Shown: positions 9,793-17,570, numbered from the stretch's first letter. The stretch: 64,000 nucleotides of DNA from Bacteroidales bacterium (GCA_015061165.1 SUXC01000007.1:1-64000); one strand, 5' to 3'. A program made the numbers and translations. Notes: generated by a model not told the origin, from the letters alone.

Positions 9793-10437
9793 ATGAAAAA
9801 GAACATTAGTATTATCCTATCAATACTGGCGCTTGCAATAGCATCAGTATTGGCTGTATTATTAGTTTGTAGAAATGTTACACTATCATCCATTTCGCTT
9901 GATACCTTTGTTGGTGTTATGGTGGCAATGATAGGTATATTGGTCACTTTCGCTGTCGGTTGGCAGATTATCAATGCGTTGGAAATCAAAGGCAAATTGG
10001 CTGAAATAGAAAAACTGAAAGCAGACATCAATGACCAACGCGAACAGATGCACGAATTGGCAGAAAGTACCAAACATGATTCGATGCTTGTCCGTGCACA
10101 AGCCTTTTATCGAGATGGAGATTTTATCAACGCCACTATCTGCTCGATGGACTCTTTGTTGCATTGCCTTCCTCTGAAAGTTCCAAGCAATATCCATTTG
10201 GTATTGCATACAACCGCTAACTTTATGATGGGTATTAACAAGTTTGCAACAGTAGAAGAATACAATAAGATAGTAGAATTAGATGCTGCCATTCGCAAAG
10301 CCAAAAACTATACATTTATCAAACCGACATATGAGCAGATTTGGAAAGAGTTTGTGAAGGAGAAAAATCTATATTTTCAAAAAGCCGTGAAAGAATCAAA
10401 AGAAGCCACCACAGACACATCAAAATCTACCAAATGA
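9793..10437 (+). CDS. Two-helix membrane protein with coiled coil, unknown function
   Basis: A 214-residue protein I do not recognise. Two hydrophobic segments (about 5-29 and 37-60) place the N-terminus in the membrane. A charged, likely coiled-coil stretch follows (about 65-95), then a helical soluble domain with TPR-like spacing (about 95-200). The C-terminus is lysine/serine/threonine-rich. It begins 26 bases after hsdR without a visible promoter or terminator, so it is probably read through from the restriction operon. A membrane-anchored accessory role in defence is only a contextual guess. Confidence 0.75.
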   Translation: MKKNISIILSILALAIASVLAVLLVCRNVTLSSISLDTFVGVMVAMIGILVTFAVGWQIINALEIKGKLAEIEKLKADINDQREQMHELAESTKHDSMLVRAQAFYRDGDFINATICSMDSLLHCLPLKVPSNIHLVLHTTANFMMGINKFATVEEYNKIVELDAAIRKAKNYTFIKPTYEQIWKEFVKEKNLYFQKAVKESKEATTDTSKSTK

Positions 10438-10585
10438 GCGTAGATGAAAATGCGTTTAGACTAAAAGCGGAAGAAATAAAATAATATGTCTATCTTTCTT
10501 AAAATATTTAATGTAGTCATAAATTCACATTTTATAAATCTTTTCGTTGATTAAAAACAAAATTAGACACCATAAAAACAATACT

Positions 10586-12367
10586 ATGTCACAAACTAAA
10601 GATCAATACCAATTTGATTCACTTACAGTAGAGAAGTGTTTTGAGTCATTCTATGTTGTACCAGACTATCAGCGCGAATACGTATGGAAGGCGGAAAATC
10701 ATGTAACAAAACTCCTTCAAGATATATACGATGCATTTACAAATGATAGTTCTAAAGAATATTTTCTAGGAACGACAGTCGTTATTGAAGATAAAGGTAT
10801 ATATGAACTTATTGATGGTCAACAGCGCACAACGACTTTATACCTAATACTATGTGCTTTTAAAGAAATTTACAAACTGCATGGACTTTCTACACAGGTG
10901 TTAGATAGAAAGATAGCGGACATTATGTTAGACGAACAAGGTAATGAAGTACACCAATATCGTTTAGTATTGCAGTATGAGAATACTACCGATTACCTTC
11001 AGAAAATAGTAAAAAACGAAATAGGTCCTGAAGAAAATCTCACAAATAGCAATTTCCGCCTTTTTGAAGCTTACGAAACTGCTAAAACATTTATTAACGA
11101 TCAAACACATAACGACGTTAATGAACTAAAAAGTTTCTTTATGTACTTCTTTAAGAAACTGAAATTTATACAAATCCAGGCACCCTATATCAGCGAAGCA
11201 CTCAAGATATTTGAAACCATCAATGCTAGAGGAGCAGGATTAAACTCTGTTGACTTGCTCAAGAATCTTATTTTTAGACAAGTAAAGAGAGAAGAGTTCG
11301 ATAAACTAAAATCCAAGTGGAAAGAGTTTATTGCTATACTCGAAGATGCAGATGAAAAACCTCTTCGATTTCTAAGATATTTCATTGTGTCTAACTATCC
11401 TAGTTTGCATAACAACCCAACAAAACAGGAAAACACAATGCGAGAAGACGATATCTATAACTGGATATCACAAAATGCTGATAAATGTAAATATAATGAA
11501 AATCCATTCGCATTTATAGAACTACTAACTGAAAACGCAAAATGTTATGTCAACTTCACAAATGGAAGAGATGCACAAGGCAATAATAACCAACATTTGG
11601 TAAATATAATATATCTCGCAGGATCTGCATTTAGGCAACATATTATATTATTGTTGACTGCACGCAAGTTCCCTCAGGACATGTTTAATTATCTGGTAAA
11701 AAATCTGGAAACATATCTCTTCTATTTCTTATTTACAAAAGAGCAAGCCAAAATTTATGAGAAACAATTCGGTCTCTGGAATACATATTTGAAAGATGTA
11801 ACTAATATGGAGCAACTAACAGATTTTGTGCAAAATCGAATTAAACCTGAAATAGACAAGAAAGAAACCGAATTCAAAGCGCGGTTCTATAGTTTTAGTG
11901 AGTGCGATTTGCAACTATATAGGGTTCGCTATATACTTGCTAAATTATCTATGTATATTGATATGATGCATAATGGTAGCCAAATAACGCCTGATATTAG
12001 TAAGTATGCTAAGTATGAAATAGAACATATTTTACCAAAGACACCAACACCTCAAATACTTGCAACATTGCCAGAAGATGTTCAATATAGTCAACTGAAA
12101 TCCATGTTGGGTAATCTTACATTACTTGAACAACCCCTTAATGGTTCTATCCACAACAATCTTTTTGAAGAAAAGAAACCAGCATTTGCAAGCAGTAATT
12201 TGTATCTAACTCGCTCACTTGTCAAATTAGACAATGTCGGGGTAAATAATGCCGTCACTAGAACCAATCAATTATTACTCGAATTCGACCATTGGGATGA
12301 TAAAACTATTGCAGAACGACAAGAAATGCTTTACAAAATTGCTTTAAAAATCTGGAAGATTTCCTAA
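10586..12367 (+). CDS. DUF262/DUF1524 protein, GmrSD-like type IV restriction family
   Basis: Related to GmrSD-type modification-dependent restriction enzymes. The N-terminal DUF262 domain holds the signature DGQQR (77-81), part of a nucleotide-handling site in this family. The C-terminal DUF1524 domain holds the HNH-like YEIEHILPK (about 478-486) followed by LGNLTLLE. About 593 residues from the ATG at 10586; a TTG at 10547 in the same frame would add 13 residues with no family similarity that I can see, so I prefer the ATG. The gene is very AT-rich. It likely recognises modified or otherwise foreign DNA, but its target cannot be read from the sequence. It is separated from the upstream gene by about 150 bases and probably has its own promoter. 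Confidence 0.88.
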   Translation: MSQTKDQYQFDSLTVEKCFESFYVVPDYQREYVWKAENHVTKLLQDIYDAFTNDSSKEYFLGTTVVIEDKGIYELIDGQQRTTTLYLILCAFKEIYKLHGLSTQVLDRKIADIMLDEQGNEVHQYRLVLQYENTTDYLQKIVKNEIGPEENLTNSNFRLFEAYETAKTFINDQTHNDVNELKSFFMYFFKKLKFIQIQAPYISEALKIFETINARGAGLNSVDLLKNLIFRQVKREEFDKLKSKWKEFIAILEDADEKPLRFLRYFIVSNYPSLHNNPTKQENTMREDDIYNWISQNADKCKYNENPFAFIELLTENAKCYVNFTNGRDAQGNNNQHLVNIIYLAGSAFRQHIILLLTARKFPQDMFNYLVKNLETYLFYFLFTKEQAKIYEKQFGLWNTYLKDVTNMEQLTDFVQNRIKPEIDKKETEFKARFYSFSECDLQLYRVRYILAKLSMYIDMMHNGSQITPDISKYAKYEIEHILPKTPTPQILATLPEDVQYSQLKSMLGNLTLLEQPLNGSIHNNLFEEKKPAFASSNLYLTRSLVKLDNVGVNNAVTRTNQLLLEFDHWDDKTIAERQEMLYKIALKIWKIS

Positions 12368-12510
12368 TATATGTGGATATGTAATTGTAGAAGTAGCGGA
12401 ATGAAAGTAAGCCCAACGGTGAGAGGCGGGGAATATCTTGAGATAGGAATCTCAAGAGCTGGACAGCCAAAGGGGAGTGGAGACCAAAAAGACATATTAA
12501 CTAAAAGTCT
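12368..12510 (+). other. Structured-looking leader before the ADP-ribosylglycohydrolase
   Basis: This 143-base gap is G+A rich and contains a 9 bp inverted repeat (TCTTGAGAT ... ATCTCAAGA, about 12432-12453) plus GGGG and AGGCGGGG tracts, unlike the surrounding AT-rich DNA. It could be a 5' leader structure or a remnant of an RNA element. I cannot assign a class. Confidence 0.35.
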
Positions 12511-13884
12511 ATGTTAGGAGCAATAATCGGTGATATTGTAGGAAGTCGTTTCGAGTTTAATCCAACCAACGACCTTGATTTTGAACTGTTTACAGATGAG
12601 TGCAGTTTTACAGATGACACTATCTGCACTATCGCTGTAGCTGATGCTCTACTCAAAGGTATCGACTATGGCAAAAGCATACACACATGGTGCCGTCGCT
12701 ATCCCAATCCAATGGGCGGATATGGCATGTCCTTCCGTAAATGGGTAATGAGTAACAACCCTCAACCATACAATAGCTATGGCAACGGAGCCGCTATGCG
12801 CGTCAGCCCTATAGGAATGTGGTTTGACGATTGGAAAGAAATATATCCTGAAGCAGAGAAATGTGCTGCGTGCAGCCATAACCATCCAGAAGGCATCAAA
12901 GGAGCGCAAATAATAGCGTATGCTATACATAACGCCGTAGTTTCATTTGACTGCCCATTACCTCCTGATAAATTCAAGGATGAACTAATAGAACTAGTTG
13001 TTGCAGCTCTGTGCGATGGTGATTATGACACAGAAATCAATTTGGAGGATTACCGCAATAAGTTTGATGAGACATGCCAAGGCACAGTACCAGTAGCCAT
13101 AGAAATAATTTTTAATAGTGACAGTTTTGAAGATGCCATCCGTCGTGCCGTATCCCTTGGAGCAGATGCAGACACTCTCGGTGCTATTGTAGGTAGTATC
13201 GCAGAACATATTTGGGGTATACCTGATTGGATAAAAGAGAAAGCACTCTCCTATTTGCCCGATGAAATGCTGCAAGTGGTGGAGGCGTTTTATACTGCTT
13301 GCGAAAGCAGAGAAACATATAAGCCAAGAGCAAAACAAGCAAAAGCAGAGGAGAATGAAGGGGACAAACTAGAGGAGTTTATGGCTATCATGCATTGGAA
13401 GTTGGGACTTGGCAATCTGAATAATCTGCTTTCAGGACGCGACTTGATACCTGAAAAGACTAAAAAAGCCACAGCTCGTGATTGGGATATACATCCTATG
13501 CCTGACAATCTGGAAAATACAACCGATATGCCATTTTACATGGAACTATCCGACCGCCAGATGGATATTCTTCGCATGGGTCATATTCCAGAAGGAATGG
13601 AAGACCATTGGTTTATGTACTGCGACGATGAGTATATACGCTACTATCGCAGTTGGACGGGTATGTGTGCCTTCGAAGCGCATTATCGTGCTTGCGATAG
13701 AGGATTTATGATTGACCACTTGAAGATGAATCATGATTTGGCTCAGTTTGGAGTGAATGGTGATGAGGCTGGCAAGGCATTGTTCGAGTATCTAATAGTT
13801 GCCGAAACAGGAGGCGATGCTGCATCAGCCTGGGAGAATTATAGAGCGGCATGGTTAGCATTGCACCATAAATATAAGAAATAA
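12511..13884 (+). CDS. ADP-ribosylglycohydrolase with unknown C-terminal domain
   Basis: The N-terminal 270 residues form an ADP-ribosylglycohydrolase (DraG/ARH) domain. It starts with GAIIGDIVGSRFE and has the metal-binding SFTDDT at 32-37 and GADADTLGAIVG around 218-229, the second metal site. Such enzymes remove ADP-ribose from proteins or nucleic acids. A charged linker (about 275-290) leads to a C-terminal domain of about 165 residues, rich in Trp/Tyr/Met. I do not recognise this domain. Full length is 457 residues, against about 270-330 for stand-alone family members. Placed next to restriction genes, it may reverse ADP-ribosylation in a defence or counter-defence role; that is inference. 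Confidence 0.85.
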   Translation: MLGAIIGDIVGSRFEFNPTNDLDFELFTDECSFTDDTICTIAVADALLKGIDYGKSIHTWCRRYPNPMGGYGMSFRKWVMSNNPQPYNSYGNGAAMRVSPIGMWFDDWKEIYPEAEKCAACSHNHPEGIKGAQIIAYAIHNAVVSFDCPLPPDKFKDELIELVVAALCDGDYDTEINLEDYRNKFDETCQGTVPVAIEIIFNSDSFEDAIRRAVSLGADADTLGAIVGSIAEHIWGIPDWIKEKALSYLPDEMLQVVEAFYTACESRETYKPRAKQAKAEENEGDKLEEFMAIMHWKLGLGNLNNLLSGRDLIPEKTKKATARDWDIHPMPDNLENTTDMPFYMELSDRQMDILRMGHIPEGMEDHWFMYCDDEYIRYYRSWTGMCAFEAHYRACDRGFMIDHLKMNHDLAQFGVNGDEAGKALFEYLIVAETGGDAASAWENYRAAWLALHHKYKK

Positions 13885-14086
13885 TCCCTCAATACCCCAT
13901 AAAAACCAATTTATTTGCACTGTTCTAATGTATGAGTTGGTGACAAATTGTCACCAACTGAATCAATAAAATTGGTATTCCGATTTTTCTATCTCTCCCA
14001 ATCCTTCCTATTCTTTTCCATTCTCCTCTTTCCCCAACATCCATTTCACCTCTACCCTTGCTCCTTTCCCCTCTTTACTTACCCAT

Positions 14087-14143
14087 AGCTTGCTCCTTTT
14101 TTCTCACAAAAAGGCAGCGAAACTCAATAAAAAAGGAGCAAGT
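14087..14143 (+). repeat. ~57 bp hairpin repeat, copy 1 of 4
   Basis: Arms CTTGCTCCTTTTTT (14089-14102) and AAAAAAGGAGCAAG (14129-14142) pair perfectly over 14 bp around a 26-base loop containing AAAAAGGCAGCGAAACTCAA. The other copies are at 14738, 14887 and 15695, all in the same orientation and all preceded by a CATA(G/C)-like sequence. The element lacks the trailing T run of an intrinsic terminator and lacks the GTTRRRY ends of integron attC sites. Confidence 0.9.
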
Positions 14144-14236
14144 CAAAATAAATCATCATAAAAAACGAATCCACCACAGATAAAACCCCAGAAAATACAA
14201 TTAATTTGCACTTTTCTCTCCAATATAATAAGAAAC

Positions 14237-14302
14237 ATGCAACTCATCATCCAACCTATCACCCGAGAGCAGCTCAAGGAACTGCTCGTGGGGATGGTGT
14301 GA
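14237..14302 (+). CDS. Possible 21-residue peptide or gene fragment
   Basis: An ATG-started frame of 22 codons (begins MQLIIQPITREQL, ends GMV) lies between hairpin copy 1 and the next gene. It resembles the first residues of a larger protein more than a stand-alone peptide. No clear promoter precedes it. Weakly supported. Confidence 0.2.
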   Translation: MQLIIQPITREQLKELLVGMV

Positions 14303-14354
14303 CCACCTTTGCATAAATCCAATCGCATCCACTTGACAGTTAACAGTTAATTAT

Positions 14355-14690
14355 ATGTACCAACCCAAATCACGAGAAGAATATATTGCTCAATGTAGGT
14401 ATTACAAAGGTGAACCTATGGATGAGAAATCCCTGGGAGAAGATGCCCTACTGGCTAGCTATGAGAGATACTGGGTGGAGAGTCATTATACGGCAGATGG
14501 AATACATAACCTCAAGTGCTTGATTAAAGATTACAAAGAATTTGGACTCGGACACTTTAATCCACATGATGGCGCACCCATCGCGCTCAAAGCACTCATC
14601 TGAAGTCAATACATGCATTGGGGCAGCGGATACGAAACACCCGATACATTCAAACAATGGTGGAGAAGATATTATCTGAAAGAAGAATAA
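14355..14690 (+). pseudogene. Small unknown protein interrupted by in-frame TGA
   Basis: The frame from ATG 14355 runs 82 codons to a TGA at 14601-14603, then stays open in the same frame for 28 more codons (SQYMHWGSGYETPDTF onwards) to TAA at 14688-14690. The sequence across the stop reads like one continuous small protein (…ALKALI, stop, SQYMHWG…; the stop is one base away from TGG Trp). The most likely explanation is a recent nonsense mutation in a ~111-residue gene; readthrough or a sequencing error are alternatives. The protein is rich in Tyr/Trp and acidic residues, of unknown function. It lies between hairpin copies 1 and 2. Confidence 0.6.
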
Positions 14691-14737
14691 TCCCCATCCA
14701 TATTCATAATTACGTATCTCCTCACATGCTCATACAT

Positions 14738-14794
14738 AGCTTGCTCCTTTTTTCTCACAAAAAGCAGCAAACCAAATACAAAAAAGGAGCAAGT
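14738..14794 (+). repeat. ~57 bp hairpin repeat, copy 2 of 4
   Basis: Same arms (CTTGCTCCTTTTTT / AAAAAAGGAGCAAG) as copy 1, loop AAAAAGCAGCAAACCAAATA. It begins 48 bases after the end of the interrupted small gene. Confidence 0.9.
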
Positions 14795-14886
14795 CAAAAA
14801 GTGGTAGTTCGGAATTTCCAAACAAGCATGTAAGACTTAGTGGTTCCACACCACTTCCCTCTCCCCTCCCCATAAAGTTCATATAT

Positions 14887-14942
14887 AGCTTGCTCCTTTT
14901 TTTTACACAAAAGCAGCAAACTCAACAAAAAAAGGAGCAAGT
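14887..14942 (+). repeat. ~57 bp hairpin repeat, copy 3 of 4
   Basis: Same arms and orientation. Its right end (…GGAGCAAGT) stops four bases before the TTG box of the promoter at 14946, so the repeat directly abuts the promoter of the following gene. Confidence 0.9.
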
Positions 14943-14945
14943 ATG

Positions 14946-14976
14946 TTGTGTGTTTCAATAATTTTGTGTACCTTTG
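14946..14976 (+). promoter_or_regulatory. Promoter of the TIGR04076-like gene
   Basis: TTG 14946-14948, 20 bases, TACCTTTG 14969-14976. It fixes the translation start downstream at 14997 and excludes the upstream ATG at 14943. Confidence 0.75.
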
Positions 14977-14996
14977 CAGCAAATATCACACAGATT

Positions 14997-15614
14997 ATGG
15001 CAAAAGTTCGCATCACCGCTATTCGCCAAACGGTATATACTGATTTAATGGCGAAGTATGAAAATCCCATTGAACACGCATGCAGCGTGCAAGAAGGACA
15101 ACAATGGATATCCATAGATGGCAAATGCCCTGAAGGGTTATGCTTAACTGCATGGGAATCTATGCATCAGTTTGTGGAGCAACTATCTCAAGGAAAAGGC
15201 AATTTCTACGACGGATGGATGCAAAACCCTATGAGCGCCATGATTAGCTGCAACGATGGATTCAGACCATTCAGTTTCTATATTGAAGCGATAGAAGAGT
15301 CAACTCAAACGGTAGAACAACCATCGCAACCAATCCCTCCCACCCTGTCCACAGACAAGGCTGAAGGACGTATACAAAAACTAATACTGGCTATTGGCGC
15401 TCAAACCATGCCACGACGACAGATCATCGCATATTTGGGTCTGAAACAAAGAAGTCGCCGTAACTTCATGGATAACTATCTTCGTCCTGCTATTGCCCAA
15501 GGTTATGTTGTTTTGGCTTATCCTGACTCTCCAAACAAACCCGAACAAGCATACCGCCTTTCCGCCAACGGTCTACAACGCTGGGCTCAGTTAACTACTA
15601 CTAACATGCAATAA
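14997..15614 (+). CDS. TIGR04076-like protein with C-terminal winged-helix-like domain
   Basis: A 205-residue protein. Residues 1-100 match the small TIGR04076 family of unknown function: KVRITAIRQTVYTDL at the start, then a Cys near 29, EGQQWISIDG, a central tryptophan region and CNDGFRPFSFYIEAIE. After a Pro/Ser/Thr-rich linker (about 105-125), residues 130-205 resemble a winged helix (…PRRQIIAYLGLKQRSRRNF… and …YRLSANGLQRW) of the kind found behind Fic and RecG-like domains. The fusion suggests DNA or partner binding. It sits between hairpin copies 3 and 4. An in-frame ATG at 14943 lies upstream of the promoter -7 box, so the start at 14997 is preferred. Confidence 0.75.
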   Translation: MAKVRITAIRQTVYTDLMAKYENPIEHACSVQEGQQWISIDGKCPEGLCLTAWESMHQFVEQLSQGKGNFYDGWMQNPMSAMISCNDGFRPFSFYIEAIEESTQTVEQPSQPIPPTLSTDKAEGRIQKLILAIGAQTMPRRQIIAYLGLKQRSRRNFMDNYLRPAIAQGYVVLAYPDSPNKPEQAYRLSANGLQRWAQLTTTNMQ

Positions 15615-15694
15615 CCACATGCACATTGCACCCGCTCTCATCTCTATCATCCTCTTCTGTTTCACACTCCAATCCTCACCAATAGTTCACATAC

Positions 15695-15751
15695 AGCTTG
15701 CTCCTTTTTTCTCACTAAAAAGCAGCAAACTCAACAAAAAAAGGAGCAAGT
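15695..15751 (+). repeat. ~57 bp hairpin repeat, copy 4 of 4
   Basis: Same arms and loop type (AAAAAGCAGCAAACTCAACA) as copies 1-3, 80 bases after the stop of the TIGR04076-like gene. Last recognisable copy; none was noticed elsewhere in the window. Confidence 0.9.
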
Positions 15752-15839
15752 CCCAATAAAATCATCGTAAAAACCGAATCCATCCCCCATCAATCATATA
15801 AAAATGCAGAAAAAATCACTTTTCTGCATTTTCCTTTAC

Positions 15840-15877
15840 ATACTGACAAGTTTTAGCAGTTTGATGTAGTACCTTTG
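15840..15877 (+). promoter_or_regulatory. Atypical promoter, near-identical to that of the defence operon
   Basis: Bases 15840-15865 equal 794-819 exactly; TACCTTTG follows at 15870-15877. As at 794-831 there is no TTTG at -33. Transcription should start near 15884, which excludes the in-frame start at 15875. Confidence 0.6.
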
Positions 15878-15919
15878 CAGCAGATTTCAAAAAATAAGAA
15901 TGATTACTGCTTAAATCGA

Positions 15920-16843
15920 ATGAATATGACTGATACAAAGAAACAATTACTACCAACAGAGGGAGATATAATGCCCACTAATCACATTGAAAATCTCATT
16001 TTAGACATTCGTGGACAACAAGTGATGTTGGATCGAGATTTGGCTAATCTTTATGGAGTGGATACAAAAGTGTTAAATCAAGCAGTGAAACGTAATATTG
16101 AACGTTTTCCTGTTCGTTTTCGTTTCCAATTATCTGATTTAGAGAGAGATAAACTGGTCACAAATTGTGACCGGTTGCAAATGCTAAAGCACTCTAATGT
16201 AAATCCTTTTGTATTTACAGAGCAAGGAGTTGCAATGTTATCTACTGTTCTACGCAGTAAAACGGCAATTAATGTAAGTATTCAAATCATGGATGCGTTT
16301 ACCGCTATGCGCCAGTTCATCGCTTCAAATGCACAAATATTCCAACGCTTGGATGTGATGGAACAAAATCAATTAGCAATCGTAGCGCACCAAACAGAAA
16401 CTGACCACAAACTCGAAGAGGTCTTCCGTCGTTTGGATAGCGGTAATGTGCAACCACACCAAGGCATCTTCTACGACGGTCAAATCTTTGATGCTTACAC
16501 CTTCATCAACGATCGCATACGCGAAGCCTCCACGCGCATCATCCTCATTGACAACTACATCGATGATAGCGTGCTCACCATGCTCGCCAAACGAGCAGAC
16601 AAGGTGGCTGCTACCATTTACACCAAGAAACCATCCGCACAACTGCAACTGGACATCCAGAAGCACAATGCACAATATCCTCCGATAGGTATTATTACCT
16701 TCGACCGCTCTCACGACCGCTTCCTCTGCATCGACGAGACGGTCTATCATCTCGGTGCTAGCATCAAAGATCTCGGCAAAAGGTGGTTCGCTTTCAACCG
16801 CATGGAGATGCCCACCACCGAACTGTTGCAAAAAATGCAATAG
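15920..16843 (+). CDS. ORF6N-domain protein with PLD-like C-terminal domain
   Basis: Phage-antirepressor-type DNA-binding protein. From the ATG at 15920 it has 307 residues; ATGs at 15926 and 15971 are alternatives, and 15971 gives the best fit to the domain start. The ORF6N domain (about 20-115) shows ILDIRGQQVMLDRDLANLYGV, then VLNQAVKRN and FVFTEQGVAMLSTVLRS. A helical linker leads to a C-terminal domain (about 180-300) with IILIDNYIDDSVL and HDRFLCIDETVYHLGASIKDLG, the pattern of degenerate phospholipase D-like domains in this family. Such proteins are common on mobile elements. It shares its unusual promoter with the restriction operon, suggesting common control. Confidence 0.85.
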   Translation: MNMTDTKKQLLPTEGDIMPTNHIENLILDIRGQQVMLDRDLANLYGVDTKVLNQAVKRNIERFPVRFRFQLSDLERDKLVTNCDRLQMLKHSNVNPFVFTEQGVAMLSTVLRSKTAINVSIQIMDAFTAMRQFIASNAQIFQRLDVMEQNQLAIVAHQTETDHKLEEVFRRLDSGNVQPHQGIFYDGQIFDAYTFINDRIREASTRIILIDNYIDDSVLTMLAKRADKVAATIYTKKPSAQLQLDIQKHNAQYPPIGIITFDRSHDRFLCIDETVYHLGASIKDLGKRWFAFNRMEMPTTELLQKMQ

Positions 16844-16916
16844 TTGAATATAAGAATTTGATTTTTGGATCTTAATTAAAATGTTTTCGTATTACTTCTA
16901 ATTCAAAATTACTACT

Positions 16917-17111
16917 ATGGGACTATTTGATTTTCTATTTGGCTCTGATGAGAGCAGTTTTAATGTGGAAGATTACCGCAGTATGAGTGAAGATCGCCGT
17001 CATCGCGCGAGTGGTTCAGGTAACTGGACCTCTCGCGAAGATTGGGACTGTGGCGACTACGACAACGATGGCATGTCAGGATTTGATTCGTATGAGGATA
17101 ATGATTTTTAA
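16917..17111 (+). CDS. Small acidic protein, unknown function
   Basis: A 64-residue protein starting MGLFDFLFGSDE, rich in Ser, Asp, Glu and Gly, with a DxDxDG-like stretch (DYDNDGMSGFDSY near 47-59). I do not recognise it. It is followed after 9 bases by another small gene on the same strand; both may form a unit with the ORF6N gene, 73 bases upstream. Confidence 0.6.
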   Translation: MGLFDFLFGSDESSFNVEDYRSMSEDRRHRASGSGNWTSREDWDCGDYDNDGMSGFDSYEDNDF

Positions 17112-17120
17112 GGAAAATCT

Positions 17121-17357
17121 ATGAAAAATTATCAAGAAGTATCGCCTAAAAGGTTAGAGGAGTACAACTTCATTGTTGATGAGGTGGATAAACGCGCCAA
17201 GGCGCTTATGAGTGAGGAAATGGGCATGCCCGAGGACTGCTGCGTAATGGGGGGCTGTCATGTGTTTTGGAAACACAAGAAGCGTATTCTCCGCGAAGAA
17301 TACCATATGGTTTGGCGCAGCCCTCAGGATCTTAATCCTAATTGGCATTTTGATTGA
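17121..17357 (+). CDS. Small protein with Cys cluster, unknown function
   Basis: A 78-residue protein. The N-terminal half is helical and charged; the centre has MPEDCCVMGGCHVFWKHKK, a Cys-Cys...Cys-His arrangement that could bind metal; the C-terminus is Trp-rich. I do not recognise a family. It starts 9 bases after the preceding small gene and probably shares its transcript. Confidence 0.65.
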   Translation: MKNYQEVSPKRLEEYNFIVDEVDKRAKALMSEEMGMPEDCCVMGGCHVFWKHKKRILREEYHMVWRSPQDLNPNWHFD

Positions 17358-17570
17358 GAATAGTAAAATTTGCATTTTCAAAAAAATGCACTAAAAATAC
17401 CCATATTCCACCCCTATTCCATAGACACATAATGACCGCTTGAATGTTTAATGTTGCACCCGCTTTCACTAACATGCAAAAACGTTGACACTTTTTTGCA
17501 TGTGGTAAAGTGATGTGGTGGTGGGAGTAGGGTGTAAGGTGTAGGGTGTAAGGTGTAAAGGCAGAAGATA

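Larger units (their letters stand above)
13885..14354. other. Intergenic stretch with palindrome and hairpin copy 1
   Basis: An 11 bp-arm palindrome (AGTTGGTGACA/TGTCACCAACT, about 13933-13957) lies just after the stop. Read as codons it gives M-Y-E-L-V-T-N-C-H-Q-L, close to the LVTNCDRL of the ORF6N protein downstream, so it may be a fragment of such a gene. The first copy of the ~57 bp hairpin repeat follows at 14087-14143, then a possible 21-codon frame at 14237. Confidence 0.5.
14691..14996. other. Intergenic stretch with hairpin copies 2 and 3
   Basis: Contains two hairpin repeats (14738-14794, 14887-14942), with only 92 bases and no reading frame between them, then a consensus promoter for the next gene. 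The gene-less spacing between copies 2 and 3 is the shortest unit of the array. Confidence 0.6.
15615..15919. other. Intergenic stretch with hairpin copy 4 and atypical promoter
   Basis: Holds the fourth hairpin repeat (15695-15751), a second small inverted repeat (AATGCAGAAAA / TTTTCTGCATT, about 15803-15831) and the atypical promoter shared with the defence operon. Confidence 0.6.

Noticed and set aside
14087-15751. Integron gene cassettes with attC sites
   Set aside because: The repeats lack RYYYAAC/GTTRRRY core sites and there is no integron integrase in the window. Kept as a cassette-like array of unknown type, not as an integron.
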